DNA of 64,000 nt from Bacillus sp. FJAT-18017 (GTDB taxonomy: Bacteria > Bacillota > Bacilli > Bacillales > Cytobacillaceae), in the NCBI RefSeq assembly GCF_001278805.1, contig NZ_CP012602.1, forward strand, positions 4,989,501 to 5,053,500. Reading direction: 5' to 3'. Positions 8,483-17,897 of the stretch are shown here, one piece after another; the first letter of the stretch is position 1; each line of letters opens with the position of its first letter. The notes beneath the pieces are model-generated. The model was not told the origin of the DNA. It did not search any database and saw only the letters and a program-made list of their open reading frames with translations. Position numbers and translations under genes: made by a program.

Positions 8483-9751
8483 ATGCGATTAAGGGATTGG
8501 GATGCGAATTTGCGGATCCGGCTTGTGTCGGAAGCGTTATTAAATACAACCTTTTGGATGTTTTTTCCGTTCTTGACGATTTATTTTGCTGGGGAGTTTG
8601 GAAAAACAAATGCGGGACTGCTGTTAATTTTTTCACAGGTTTTTTCGGTGTTTGCGAATTTACTAGGCGGCTATTGCGCGGATCGGTTTGGCCGCAAGAG
8701 AATGATGGTTGTTGCTGCTGCCGGCCAGGGGATATCCTATCTTCTATTCGGAATCGCTCAGTCGCCATGGCTTGATTCCCCGATGCTTGGGTTCATTTGT
8801 TTCACTGTTGCTGGCATGTTTATTTCAATTTACTGGCCGGCCAGTCAGGCAATGGTTGCTGATCTTGTCGACGAAAAGAACCGCAGCAGTGTTTTTGCTG
8901 TTTTTTATACATCAACCAATATTTCGGTCGTTGTCGGGCCAATTCTGGGTTCAATTTTTTACATCGACTATCCGTCTCAACTGCTGGTTGTCTCAGGGCT
9001 AATCGGTTTCGCGCTGGCGTTCATCCTTGGGAAATGGGTGCGGGAAACGCTGCCGGCATCAGTTGCTGCCTCCAGAACAGCGGACAACTTAAGATGGTAT
9101 CATGTGCTCAGAGACCAGTTTATGGATTATACAGTAATTATAAAGGACCGAACCTTTCTCCTATTCATCATTGCAGGGATTGTGCTTGGACAGACATTCA
9201 TGCAGCTCGACCTTCTATTTCCGGTTTATATGAGTGAGATGGTCAACAACCAGAATCTCTTCAGTTTCGGCAGCTGGTCGTTCGATATTGATGGTGACCG
9301 CGCATTTGGGCTGGTTCTCGCGGAAAACGGCCTGCTTGTTGTCTTATTGACAGTGGTCATTACACGATGGATGGTGAAATTCAAGGAACGCGATGTCTTC
9401 ATCGCCTCGGCGGTCCTGTATGCAGTTGGGATTTATATATTCGGCCAGACAACATGGATTTGGGGGCTTATTATCGCAATGGCGATTTTTACATTCGGGG
9501 AACTAGTGTCTGTAGGCATCCAGCAAAGCTTCGTCTCCAACCTTGCTCCCGAACACTTGCGCGGCCAGTATTTTGCAGCAGCCAGCCTTCGTTTTACTAT
9601 AGCCAAGACAATCGCACCCATTTCGATTCCATTGTCCGGCTGGGTTGGATACGAGTGGACCTTTATCATTCTCGCGCTCCTTTCCTTGGTAAGCGGATGG
9701 ATTTATTGGATTACCTTCAAGACCTACTTTAAACAGAGGTCTCTGGCTTAG
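8483..9751 (+). CDS. Major facilitator superfamily drug/metabolite exporter
   Basis: A 422-residue, roughly 12-helix membrane transporter. The MFS loop signature GGYCADRFGRKRMM lies between helices 2 and 3 (residues 60-75). The extended loop before helix 7 (QNLFSFGSWSFDIDGDRAFG) resembles a subgroup of Bacillus multidrug-type MFS proteins. ATG at 8483 is chosen for the GGAG site upstream and because MRLRDWDANLRIRL is a typical N-terminus; an in-frame start 99 bases upstream lacks a site. Export of a small toxic compound is a family-level inference. Single-gene unit with its own terminator. Confidence 0.82.
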   Translation: MRLRDWDANLRIRLVSEALLNTTFWMFFPFLTIYFAGEFGKTNAGLLLIFSQVFSVFANLLGGYCADRFGRKRMMVVAAAGQGISYLLFGIAQSPWLDSPMLGFICFTVAGMFISIYWPASQAMVADLVDEKNRSSVFAVFYTSTNISVVVGPILGSIFYIDYPSQLLVVSGLIGFALAFILGKWVRETLPASVAASRTADNLRWYHVLRDQFMDYTVIIKDRTFLLFIIAGIVLGQTFMQLDLLFPVYMSEMVNNQNLFSFGSWSFDIDGDRAFGLVLAENGLLVVLLTVVITRWMVKFKERDVFIASAVLYAVGIYIFGQTTWIWGLIIAMAIFTFGELVSVGIQQSFVSNLAPEHLRGQYFAAASLRFTIAKTIAPISIPLSGWVGYEWTFIILALLSLVSGWIYWITFKTYFKQRSLA

Positions 9752-9808
9752 AGATTTTTTTAAAAAAAAAGCAGGTTATGGATTAATCGAATTGAATAAT
9801 AACATGAT

Positions 9809-9851
9809 GGTGCACACGCAGGTTCAGCAACGCTATAGTGTGCACCTTTTT
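9809..9851 (+). terminator. Terminator after the MFS gene
   Basis: GGTGCACAC (9809-9817) pairs with GTGTGCACC (9838-9846), followed by TTTTT. It lies between the MFS gene and the rocB site. Confidence 0.75.
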
Positions 9852-9877
9852 ACTATATATAACCGGAGGAAATTCGT

Positions 9878-11461
9878 ATGCTTTGGCAGACAAAAAAACA
9901 AATGGCAGAGCTGCTGGCACGCCTTGTCAGCATTCCGAGCATCACCGGTTCCGAGTCGGAACAGCTATTCCCGGACTTGCTCGCCCTTGAATTAAAGTCA
10001 CTTCCTTATTTTCAAAAAAATAGCCATCATTTACAGATTCACAAATCACCGGGGGCGTCTTACCTGACCGCATTGGTTGAAAAACCTGGCACTAAAAAAA
10101 CGATTGTAATGATCAGTCATTTTGATGTAGTAGGTGTTGAAGATTACGGCCAGCTTAAGGAGGATGCCTTCTCTACCGATAGGCTGACCAATCGTTTCAG
10201 TGAAGACCCTGAGATGCTGACAGAGGCAGCCCGCGCAGAGCTTGAGAAAGGTGACTGGGTATTTGGGCGCGGGACGATGGATATGAAGGCCGGACTCGTT
10301 GCCCAGATATCTTTATTGGAGAGGTTTTCTTACGGTGAAATTGATGGGAATCTGCTTTTGGTCACGGTTTCCGATGAGGAAGTTGGCTCAAGTGGGATGC
10401 TTGCCGCTGTCGAGGAAATGGTTCGCCTCCAGGAGGAGCTTTGCCTGGAATACGTGCTTTGCCTCAATTCCGAGCCATCGTTCAAGGAGCATCCGCTCGA
10501 TACAATCAAATATATGTACACCGGCACAATTGGCAAAATGATGCCGACATTCTTTTGTGTTGGGCAGGAGACACATGGAGGCGAGCCATTCGCCGGGCTC
10601 AACGCATCGCTCCTAGCCGCAGCACTAACCATGGAGTTTGAACTGAACAACGATTTTCTAGAGCAGGTTGGGGTGGAGAAAACTCCTCCGCCCACCAATT
10701 TGATGCTGCGTGATTTAAAGGAAAGCTACAATGTTCAGACTCCCACCTCGGCGGTTGCAATGTTCAATCTTCTTTATATGGAGCAGACTCCTGAAGAAAT
10801 TGTTGCCAGGACACTTGAAAAAGCGAAACAAGCTGCCAAAAAGGTTCTAGGTCATTATCACAACAAATCGGAAGCTGCGGGCGTTGCCGGACTTCCTTTT
10901 GAAATTCCAGTTCTCACGTGGGCGGATCTTTTTTTAAAAGTAAAGGAAAGCATTGGTGCCTCCCGGACGGAAGAATTGCTGACATATGCACTTGAGGCAA
11001 GTGCCGGGGAGGATGAGCGCGGCAGGAGCCTGCGTATGGTTCAGGAGTTTTCCGCCTACGTTGAATCAAAACCATTCATCGTCTTTTATTTCAGCCCGCC
11101 TTTTTATCCGGCGGTTTCATCCAGATTCGATGAAACAGTCCGCTCCTTGGGTGATTTTTTGAAAAAGGAACAGCCAGAGCTTGTTGAACGTGGCTTTTTC
11201 CCTGGGTTGTGCGATTTGAGTTATGCTACGTCATCGGTTTCAAAAAAGGATACGCAGCTGCTTATTGGGAATATGCCTCTGTATAAACATGGCTATAGCA
11301 TTCCGTTTGAGTTGATCGATCAATTAAGGATGCCCGTTTTCAATCTTGGGCCATATGGTGCAGACCCCCATCAAAAAACAGAACGGCTGGAGCTGAATTA
11401 TTCCTTTGTAACATTGCCTGGTTTGCTCGAGAAGCTTGCCCGCCATGTATTTTCTATATGA
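9878..11461 (+). CDS. rocB: M20-family peptidase, RocB-like
   Basis: A 527-residue cytoplasmic zinc hydrolase of the M20 family. Metal-site motifs are visible: MISHFDVVGVEDYG near residue 83, the WVFGRGTMDMKAGL segment near residue 127, and the VSDEEVGSSG Glu pair near residue 167. The expanded first motif and LKEDAFSTDRLTNRF match RocB, annotated in B. subtilis as an arginine-utilisation protein of unclear substrate. GGAGGA lies at a good distance. No roc genes (rocA, rocD, rocF) are adjacent, so a role in arginine use cannot be read from context. Strong terminator after the stop. Confidence 0.85.
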   Translation: MLWQTKKQMAELLARLVSIPSITGSESEQLFPDLLALELKSLPYFQKNSHHLQIHKSPGASYLTALVEKPGTKKTIVMISHFDVVGVEDYGQLKEDAFSTDRLTNRFSEDPEMLTEAARAELEKGDWVFGRGTMDMKAGLVAQISLLERFSYGEIDGNLLLVTVSDEEVGSSGMLAAVEEMVRLQEELCLEYVLCLNSEPSFKEHPLDTIKYMYTGTIGKMMPTFFCVGQETHGGEPFAGLNASLLAAALTMEFELNNDFLEQVGVEKTPPPTNLMLRDLKESYNVQTPTSAVAMFNLLYMEQTPEEIVARTLEKAKQAAKKVLGHYHNKSEAAGVAGLPFEIPVLTWADLFLKVKESIGASRTEELLTYALEASAGEDERGRSLRMVQEFSAYVESKPFIVFYFSPPFYPAVSSRFDETVRSLGDFLKKEQPELVERGFFPGLCDLSYATSSVSKKDTQLLIGNMPLYKHGYSIPFELIDQLRMPVFNLGPYGADPHQKTERLELNYSFVTLPGLLEKLARHVFSI

Positions 11462-11480
11462 GCTGGCAGACTTATACAAA

Positions 11481-11514
11481 AAAAGATGCTTAGCCGCTGC
11501 TAAGCATCTTTTTT
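11481..11514 (+). terminator. rocB terminator
   Basis: AAAAGATGCTTAGC (11481-11494) pairs perfectly with GCTAAGCATCTTTT (11499-11512) around a four-base loop, ending in a T-run. Confidence 0.92.
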
Positions 11515-11684
11515 ATGTTTTGTCTTAATACTAGTGGATAAAAGAGCTTTCCATTCAACCGATTGTGGAAGAAAAACAATCGTCAACCGATAATTTTGAA
11601 AACTTTGTGAACTTTCAGTTGTTTCACTTGAAATATGAGCGTATACTGCTATTAAAGGTAGATTTCAATATTGGGATGGTGAAA

Positions 11685-11795
11685 ATGATGGATTGGATGT
11701 CGCCGACCTCTTTGTCTGGAATCATAACATTTGTAGCGTTATTTTCCTGGGGTGTTTTCCTAAACGTAAAGCTTTATAATGATATCGGACAGTAG
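11685..11795 (+). CDS. Small single-helix membrane peptide (36 aa)
   Basis: A short frame from ATG 11685 (or 11688) to TAG 11795. It encodes MMDWMSPTSLSG followed by one hydrophobic helix (IITFVALFSWGVFLNV) and a short polar tail. The ribosome site (GGGATGGTG) is modest. The strongest support is a tight, perfect terminator whose stem begins inside the last codons, as expected for a real short transcript. I do not recognise the family; it resembles other tiny Bacillus membrane proteins. A longer in-frame reading from 11565 lacks a site and is less likely. Confidence 0.5.
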   Translation: MMDWMSPTSLSGIITFVALFSWGVFLNVKLYNDIGQ

Positions 11796-11817
11796 GCTTA
11801 GCCTGCTGTCCTTTTTT
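11787..11817 (+). terminator. Terminator of the 36-aa gene
   Basis: GGACAGTAGGC (11787-11797) pairs with GCCTGCTGTCC (11801-11811, one G-T pair) around a three-base loop, followed by six T. Confidence 0.9.
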
Positions 11818-11901
11818 CTGAAATTTCAGCAGTTATTATTTCTTTTTTACATAAAAACACGCTAAACTGTAGAGGACGAAACTGGAAAAGAGGTACATAG
11901 G

Positions 11902-13134
11902 ATGAGCGATTTTAAAACAAGATTAGAGAAGTATGCAGAGCTTGCAGTGAGGGTTGGCGTTAATATTCAGCCTGGGCAAACACTCGTTATCAATTGTACG
12001 CTTGATGCAGTCGAGTTCGTAAGGCTTGCAGTCAAGAAAGCGTACGAAGCGGGTGCGCACAATGTTGTTGTCAACTGGACGGACGATAAAGTATCCCGGA
12101 CGAAATATGAACTTGCTCCTGAGGAAGCATTCAACGAATACCCGAAATGGCGCGCAAAGGAGTCTGAGGAACTGGCGGAAAATGGCGCGGCGTTGATGTC
12201 AATAGTGTCTTCTTCACCAGACTTGCTGAAAGGCGTTAACCCGCATCGAATTGCCAACTTCCAAAAGTCTGCCGGCAAAGCTCTATCCCGTTACCGCCAG
12301 ATGATGCAGGCAGACAAATTCAGCTGGACTGTTATTGCGGTTCCTTCCGCGGAATGGGCTGCAAAGGTTTTCCCGGATGTCCCAGAATCCGAGCAGGTCA
12401 GCAAACTTTGGGATGCCATTTTTGCTTCTGTCCGTGTCGATGCTGAAGATCCGGTACTCGCGTGGAAACAGCATGACCAGACATTGCATGCAAAGGTTCA
12501 TGTATTGAATGAACGACGCTTTAAATTCCTTCATTATAAAGCTCCTGGAACTGATTTGATTATTGAGCTGCCAAAAGGTCATCTTTGGGTGGGAGCAGGC
12601 AGCACGAATGAACAGGGCCACGAGTTTATGGCGAACATGCCTACTGAGGAAGTTTTCACAGTTCCTTTAAAAACAGGTGTGAATGGCGTTGTCTCTTCGA
12701 CCAAGCCGCTTTCGTACGGCGGCAATATCATCGACAAATTCAGCGTAACCTTCCAGGAAGGCCGAATTGTTGATGTTAAAGCGGAAGAAGGCGAGGAAAT
12801 TCTTCGCCAGCTAGTCGAAACCGACGAAGGCTCTCACTATCTAGGTGAAGTGGCGCTCGTACCGCACGACTCACCAATTTCAAACTCGAATGTTTTGTTC
12901 TACAATACATTGTTCGATGAAAATGCCTCCAACCACCTTGCGATCGGGGCTGCTTATGCATTCTGTCTCGAAGGCGGCAAGACAATGACCCGGGAGCAGC
13001 TTGACGCGGCAGGCCTGAACGACAGCCTGACCCATGTCGATTTCATGATTGGCTCTGCTGAAATGGACATCGACGGCATTTCAGAAGACGGTGCACGAGT
13101 GCCAGTCTTCCGCTCCGGTAACTGGGCAATCTAA
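11902..13134 (+). CDS. ampS: M29-family aminopeptidase
   Basis: A 410-residue cytoplasmic metallo-aminopeptidase of the M29 (AmpS/T) family. Characteristic stretches are YAELAVRVGVNIQPGQTL at the N-terminus, WKQHDQTLHAKVHVLNE near residue 190, the metal-site region FQEGRIVDVKAEEGEE near residue 288, and SPISNSNVLFYNTLFDENAS near residue 330, with a C-terminal HVDFMIGSAEMDIDG. The length is typical. It releases N-terminal residues from peptides. AAAGAGGT lies upstream of the ATG. Single gene with no evident operon partner. Confidence 0.93.
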   Translation: MSDFKTRLEKYAELAVRVGVNIQPGQTLVINCTLDAVEFVRLAVKKAYEAGAHNVVVNWTDDKVSRTKYELAPEEAFNEYPKWRAKESEELAENGAALMSIVSSSPDLLKGVNPHRIANFQKSAGKALSRYRQMMQADKFSWTVIAVPSAEWAAKVFPDVPESEQVSKLWDAIFASVRVDAEDPVLAWKQHDQTLHAKVHVLNERRFKFLHYKAPGTDLIIELPKGHLWVGAGSTNEQGHEFMANMPTEEVFTVPLKTGVNGVVSSTKPLSYGGNIIDKFSVTFQEGRIVDVKAEEGEEILRQLVETDEGSHYLGEVALVPHDSPISNSNVLFYNTLFDENASNHLAIGAAYAFCLEGGKTMTREQLDAAGLNDSLTHVDFMIGSAEMDIDGISEDGARVPVFRSGNWAI

Positions 13135-13201
13135 GCCCCGCGCGGGTTCAAGCAAATTTAATCAAACGTCCGTTTAAATTTGAATACTAAAGCCAAGCAT
13201 G

Positions 13202-13240
13202 AAAAGCATTGGACTCCTCTTCAGGAATCCAGTGCTTTTT
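13202..13240. terminator. Terminator between convergent genes
   Basis: AAAAGCATTGGACT pairs with AATCCAGTGCTTTT around a short loop, with a T-run on the plus side and an A-run on the other. It can serve both ampS (plus) and the broken gene (minus) that ends at 13247. Confidence 0.7.
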
Positions 13241-13246
13241 TCCATT

Positions 13247-14182
13247 TCACAAATAGCCGAATGCCTTAAAAAGCTTGTATCTCCTGACAGCAAGTATTCC
13301 TTTCCAATACCGTTTGGCTGCTTCCGCCTCCTCGGGGTACATGCCCCAGCTCCAGGTAATTTCCCAGATCCCGTCTTCACCCATCGTCTCAAGATAATGG
13401 GCTAAGTTCTCCTCGACAAGTGTTCCGAACCGCTCACAAAGCGCATTTTCCGGTCCGTCTATGAAATCAAGCGGCAGTGGTCTATAGCCTTTTCCCCATT
13501 AAACGTTTCGGTCCACAGCCTGTTCAGCCAGAGAAAGTACCTTCTCTGAGACACCATCAAAAGAAAACGGCAGCTTCGAATTAAACTCCTGTTCCTGCGG
13601 GCTGAGGATTTTTATCATTTGAAGAAAATTATTAATCTCATGCCAGTCCATTTCGGATTGTTCCATTAAATAACTGACTGCTTTTTCAATGCTGTCCCAT
13701 CCGGTTTGTGCGGCTTCGCTTCCAGCCTCTGACCAATGGACAAGGAATGCAGCGAGCTCTGCGCCGGGGTTGAACATCCAATTGTCTTGCGCCCCCTCCT
13801 GCCAGTGCCACCATGGAGCGTGGGGATGCTCATTGTTTTCAGGCTGGACTGTTTCCCACATTCCTGTGCCGCCATCGACAGTTTTCACGAGATAATCCAG
13901 CATCCTACTCACAACCGGCTCATCCCGATTTGCCCCAATTTCAAATAAAATCTGCCCTGCTGTCCATGTTCCGATGGCAGAAGAAGCTGGCAGCCAGAAA
14001 TCTGGTTCAATTCCATGCCCAAAACCGCCATCTTCATTTTGATAATGTTTCAACTGCTCGATGACTTCTTCCCTACTTCCGTTTTGAAAAAGTAAATCAA
14101 AACGGGCTAGTTCCAAATCCCTTCCTTGTGTCGCTATGTATTCCCTTGCCTGTTGAAGCTTTCTTTCCTGAACCTTGCTCAT
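13247..14182 (-). pseudogene. Prenyltransferase/squalene-cyclase-repeat-like gene interrupted by one in-frame stop
   Basis: The frame starting at ATG 14182 (GGGGGAG site just upstream) runs to a TAA at 13499-13501. It then continues in the same frame for 83 more sensible codons (WGKGYRPLPLDFIDG..., ENLAHYLETMGEDG, IWEITWSWGMYPEEAE) to a TGA at 13247-13249. The full product would be about 311 residues. Motifs such as YQNEDGGFGHGIEPD and YLETMGEDGIWEITW resemble alpha/alpha-toroid repeats of the prenyltransferase/squalene cyclase type; the substrate is unknown. One base change creating TAA explains everything. Alternatives are a sequencing error or a truncated but working 227-residue protein. 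Confidence 0.7.
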
Positions 14183-14254
14183 ATCCATCTCCCCCTTGAA
14201 AAACTTACTAGTATACAATTCGATAGGAAACTATCTATTTCCTTTTGAACTATA

Positions 14255-14285
14255 TGAAAAGGCCATCCTTATGCAGGATGCCCTT
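14255..14285 (-). terminator. Terminator of the TRIC-channel gene
   Basis: On the minus strand, GGCATCCT and AGGATGGCC pair with one mismatch, followed by TTTTCATAT. It lies just after the stop of the gene at 14299. Confidence 0.55.
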
Positions 14286-14298
14286 TGAGGGAATAAAT

Positions 14299-14940
14299 TT
14301 ATGCCGCCTTTTTCCAGGTCCGAACCTCACCTCTTCTGAAGGTTGGGAAATTGACTTGATAGTATACCGAAATGACCCTTATCGTAAACGTAACAGCCAG
14401 ACAACTATAAAAAGTAACTGAATCCGGAACATGACCGTCCAGCATGTAGTAAATGAACCCCCCTGCTATGGAGGCTACCGCATAGACCTCCCTCCTGAAC
14501 ACGAAAGGAATTTCTTTTGTAAAAATATCGCGAGCAATGCCGCCTCCTATTCCGGTGGCAAGCCCCATCGAAAGGACGAGGAACATCCCTGCACCGGGAA
14601 TGGAAAGAGCGGCATCCGCACCAAGCCCAGTGAAAACGCCGAGGCCAATGGTGTCCGAGACAATAATTGTGTTTTTCAGCCTGATCGTATTTTTATAAAA
14701 AAGAATAGTAGTAATTGCGGCGGCAACACTTGCCAGAAACCAGTACGGTGATGAAAAGGCAACTGGTGGAAACTGGCCAATCAACACATCACGGATAATC
14801 CCCCCGCCTAGAGCAGTTGCAACAGCCAACGAGACTATGCCAAAAAGGTCGAGCCTCTTTTTAATCCCGGTCAATGTCCCCGACACCGCAGCGGCAATGA
14901 TACCAATATATATTAAAATCGTAAATATCACAGTGTCCAT
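14299..14940 (-). CDS. TRIC-family (UPF0126) cation channel protein
   Basis: A 213-residue membrane protein with about seven helices made of two related halves. Signature repeats are DLFGIVSLAVATALGGGIIRDVLIG (residues 32-56) and a second GMGLATGIGGGIARDIFTKEIP (residues 125-145). The GGGxxRD motif is the hallmark of the trimeric intracellular cation channel family, whose bacterial members conduct monovalent cations such as K+ (established knowledge). AGGAGA lies upstream of the ATG. Single gene, divergent from mscL. Confidence 0.88.
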   Translation of the reverse strand: MDTVIFTILIYIGIIAAAVSGTLTGIKKRLDLFGIVSLAVATALGGGIIRDVLIGQFPPVAFSSPYWFLASVAAAITTILFYKNTIRLKNTIIVSDTIGLGVFTGLGADAALSIPGAGMFLVLSMGLATGIGGGIARDIFTKEIPFVFRREVYAVASIAGGFIYYMLDGHVPDSVTFYSCLAVTFTIRVISVYYQVNFPTFRRGEVRTWKKAA

Positions 14941-15145
14941 TGTGCTTTCTCCTAAAGATGAAATCCATTCCGAAATTAAATGTACTCTCCCTGGAGCGTA
15001 ACGGCAATTGATTTTTTATGAACGTTTTGTGTAGATATATGGCAATGCCATTTACACCTATTTCCCTTTGCCAACAAATTGCAGTGACTTTTATCCATAC
15101 TATTGTTAGAGTATTTTTGTAGATTAAAAATTGGAGGAGTACCAG

Positions 15146-15547
15146 ATGAGTCATTTTTTACAAGAGTTTAAGAAGTTTGCAATGAAGGGGAATGTCATTG
15201 ACCTGGCAGTCGGGGTGATAATCGGGACTGCTTTCGGAAAAATTGTTACCTCCCTTGTGGCAGATATCGTCATGCCGCTACTGGGCATCCTGATGGGCGG
15301 GGTCAAGTTCACCGGCTTGAAAAAACAGGTAGGCGATGCAACAGTAATGTACGGGTCTTTCCTGCAAACCGTTGTTGACTTTCTAATTATTTCTTTCTCC
15401 ATCTTCCTGTTTATCAAATTCATTAACCGATTTAAAAGGAAAGAAGAAGAAGAGATAGTTGTTGAGAAAATCGATCGATCCGAGGAGCTTCTGACCGAAA
15501 TTAGGGACCTTTTGAAGGAACAATCCGGGAAACGCGGACTAGAATAA
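15146..15547 (+). CDS. mscL: Large-conductance mechanosensitive channel
   Basis: A 133-residue channel that opens under high membrane tension to release solutes during hypo-osmotic shock. It has two helices. The N-terminal motif [27 protein letters not shown] is classic MscL, with the [14 protein letters not shown] pore-lining segment. The second helix ([18 protein letters not shown]) and a charged cytoplasmic C-terminus follow. ATG 15146 is preferred over an upstream TTG because GGAGGAG lies 8 bases before it. Single gene. Confidence 0.96.
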   Translation: MSHFLQEFKKFAMKGNVIDLAVGVIIGTAFGKIVTSLVADIVMPLLGILMGGVKFTGLKKQVGDATVMYGSFLQTVVDFLIISFSIFLFIKFINRFKRKEEEEIVVEKIDRSEELLTEIRDLLKEQSGKRGLE

Positions 15548-15647
15548 TAAGGATGTTATTTTTTTCAAAAAAATAAATAAAAGGTTGAAACCTTTCATAT
15601 AGTTGTTCGTAAAACACTTTACTACAAATCCAGAGGTGACCTTTTAT

Positions 15648-16283
15648 ATGTACGCTCAAACAAGTACAGAATATTTACCGTCCGTGATGAGGACTTTCGC
15701 AATGTCGATTGCGTTTGCGTTTCTCGGGTCAATTGCAGGCATGTTCGTTCCGCCTGCACTGTTCATGCCGCTTGTGTTCGTTGAACTTGGCATGCTGCTG
15801 TTTGCGTTCTTGATTCGAAGAAAAAAGCTGATATCATATACATTCCTTTATACCTTCACATTTATCTCAGGGATTACGACATATCCAGTGGTTGCCTATT
15901 ATGCAGCAGCATCAGGCGGAAATACAGTTCTTTTGGCGCTTGCCACAACCACAGTCGTGTTTGCCGGCATTGGTGTTTACGCAACTAAATCGAAGCGCAA
16001 TTTTTCCTGGATGGGCGGGATGCTCGTTGCAGCCCTGCTTGCTCTGATTGCTATTTCCATCTTCAATATCATCTGGCCGCTTAGCTCGACAGGGATGCTT
16101 GCCTTTTCATTCATAGGTGTTCTTGTATTCAGTGGTTATGTATTATTTGATTTCAGCAGGATGAAGCATTACGGAGTATCTGCAGAGGAAGTGCCGCTGA
16201 TGGCCCTTAACCTGTATCTGGACTTCCTTAACCTGTTTACTAGTATCCTGCGGATTTTCGGAATCCTTGGCAGTGATGACTAA
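15648..16283 (+). CDS. Bax inhibitor-1 (YetJ/YccA) family membrane protein
   Basis: A 211-residue, seven-helix membrane protein. Family features include the segment FISGITTYPVVAYYAA, SFIGVLVFSGYVLFDFSRMKHYG near residue 165 (the conserved Asp of the pH sensor) and a C-terminal ALNLYLDFLNLFTSILRIFG that matches the family's LYLDFIN-type ending. B. subtilis YetJ is a pH-sensitive calcium leak channel; the same role is inferred. ATG 15648 follows AGAGGTGA. An earlier in-frame start at 15603 has no site. Single gene with a strong terminator. Confidence 0.88.
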   Translation: MYAQTSTEYLPSVMRTFAMSIAFAFLGSIAGMFVPPALFMPLVFVELGMLLFAFLIRRKKLISYTFLYTFTFISGITTYPVVAYYAAASGGNTVLLALATTTVVFAGIGVYATKSKRNFSWMGGMLVAALLALIAISIFNIIWPLSSTGMLAFSFIGVLVFSGYVLFDFSRMKHYGVSAEEVPLMALNLYLDFLNLFTSILRIFGILGSDD

Positions 16284-16342
16284 ACTCCTATTTATTGGTA
16301 TAAGAAAGCAGGGACCCCCGTCCTGCATTTCTGAAACAGTTA

Positions 16343-16370
16343 AACCCGGCTAAAGCCGGGTTCTTTTTAT
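16343..16370 (+). terminator. Terminator after the Bax-inhibitor-like gene
   Basis: AACCCGGC (16343-16350) pairs with GCCGGGTT (16355-16362) around TAAA, followed by CTTTTTAT. Confidence 0.9.
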
Positions 16371-16443
16371 ATCATTTGGTTGTTATAGAATCATATTATT
16401 TCGGACAATATTCGCATAGCCTTTGGAGCGACGATCAGCTGCC

Positions 16444-17391
16444 TCATTTAAAAAACGAATTTTTCTTCTTGCCCCGCAATATATCACCGGACCAGCCCTT
16501 CCTCTTTACAATTCCGAACAGTAATAGTGTAGAAAAGATAATTACCCCGAAGGAAAAAAGGTAACCATACTTCCATTCGAGCTCCGGCATATACTTAAAG
16601 TTCATTCCCCATATGGCTCCAAGTACAGTAGCTGGAGTGAACAAGGTTGTCAGGACAGTGAGTGTTTTCATAATCTCGTTGCCGCGGTGAGATGAAACTA
16701 CCTCTTCCAGGTTAATTAAGGTATCAATCTCTGCCTGATAATCACTAACTATGGTGAAACCGCGTTCAATTTTAAGGCAAATCCGCTGATAATACGGCTT
16801 GTCAGCAATCCTTTCGGCGAAGGCCTCCTCCAGCGCTATTCTAATTTCCCTGATTGGTATCATCAAATGCTTCAACACGAGAAGCTCATGCCTGCACTGG
16901 TAAATCTCTTCGAGTATCTCGGTACTATTCTGCTCCTTCATTTTCCAAAGTAAGTTATTCAGCCTTACTTCAAATGGATCTATTTTAATAAGACTGCTAG
17001 TCATCACTTCACCAAGCAGAACCGAAAAGCCCTCAATTGCGTTCCCTGTATTCTCCATCTGCTCATCTAAAATATATTTGCTATCGTTTTTACCAAGGAG
17101 ACTGTATTCAAGATTGGAAGTAATCAGAAAGTCCTCTCCTACAAAGAAGTGGAAAAGGTGGTTATCGTCTTTATCTAATAAGTCCTGCCTGAACACCAAT
17201 GAACCCCCGACCCACTCTGCCCCTGGCCTAAATGTATTTATCACAATACTATTTGTTTTTGTTTCCTGGATTTTTTTTATCCAGTAATCAAGGTCATATT
17301 GAGCTTTCTCAGCGGCTATCTTCTGCAGACCTTCCAAGTCAAAATCCTCAAAATCATACCAGGACCATGAATTATTAAATTTCTTCACCAT
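16444..17391 (-). CDS. CorA-family divalent cation transporter
   Basis: A 315-residue Mg2+/divalent cation channel. It has a long soluble N-terminal domain with coiled-coil helices, two C-terminal helices, and the signature WGMNFKYMPELEWKYGY in the loop between them. GMN is the selectivity motif. CorA proteins form pentamers that open when cytoplasmic Mg2+ falls (established knowledge). The first ATG (17403) overlaps its own site, so the ATG at 17391 is preferred. No M-box riboswitch is visible upstream. Single gene. Confidence 0.88.
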   Translation of the reverse strand: MVKKFNNSWSWYDFEDFDLEGLQKIAAEKAQYDLDYWIKKIQETKTNSIVINTFRPGAEWVGGSLVFRQDLLDKDDNHLFHFFVGEDFLITSNLEYSLLGKNDSKYILDEQMENTGNAIEGFSVLLGEVMTSSLIKIDPFEVRLNNLLWKMKEQNSTEILEEIYQCRHELLVLKHLMIPIREIRIALEEAFAERIADKPYYQRICLKIERGFTIVSDYQAEIDTLINLEEVVSSHRGNEIMKTLTVLTTLFTPATVLGAIWGMNFKYMPELEWKYGYLFSFGVIIFSTLLLFGIVKRKGWSGDILRGKKKNSFFK

Positions 17392-17562
17392 GCAATTCCA
17401 CATCCTAAGAAAAAGGTCTTACTTTATCCATCCCCATCTTGCCCCCATTCAAAACTGGCACTATGTAATTGACATGTTTTCGAACTCTAAAGATGGGTAT
17501 TTAATATAGACAAGATATGAAAGATAGTAGAGACAAACTTTTATAAAGGAGAGGATTTAGCC

Positions 17563-17826
17563 GTGAAAACTAATACACGATATTTGGTCGCAGGAGCCGG
17601 AATTGGAGCGCTTCTCTGGTATGCGTTAAAGCCAACAAAAATGGATGTTAAAGGTATGTATGAAACGGTAGCAAACAAACTCCCTTTTGGAAAAACAACC
17701 ACTGAGCCGGTTGTTGCAAAAGCTGGCCTTTCAGATCCGATGGATTTCGATGACAACAAGATGGTCAGTGAAGGTTCGCAATATGGAGTCCATTATTATA
17801 ATCAGAACGAGCAGGATAAGGCCTAA
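17563..17826 (+). CDS. Small membrane-anchored protein (87 aa)
   Basis: Begins with GTG 17563 after a good AAAGGAGAGG site. The N-terminus has one short hydrophobic helix (YLVAGAGIGALLWYALKP), followed by a polar region with Pro/Thr stretches and a Tyr-rich tail (SQYGVHYYNQNEQ). No family recognised. A terminator overlaps the end of the gene, supporting a real transcript. It is probably an envelope-associated small protein of unknown role. Confidence 0.7.
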   Translation: MKTNTRYLVAGAGIGALLWYALKPTKMDVKGMYETVANKLPFGKTTTEPVVAKAGLSDPMDFDDNKMVSEGSQYGVHYYNQNEQDKA

Positions 17827-17851
17827 AGGAATAACCTCCTTTAGGCTTTTT
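17821..17851 (+). terminator. Terminator of the 87-aa gene
   Basis: GCCTAAAGGA (17821-17830) pairs perfectly with TCCTTTAGGC (17837-17846) around ATAACC, followed by TTTTT. Confidence 0.9.
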
Positions 17852-17897
17852 GCCGCTAGGAATACAGCTATTCGGCCTATTTAATGGGGGAATTTCC

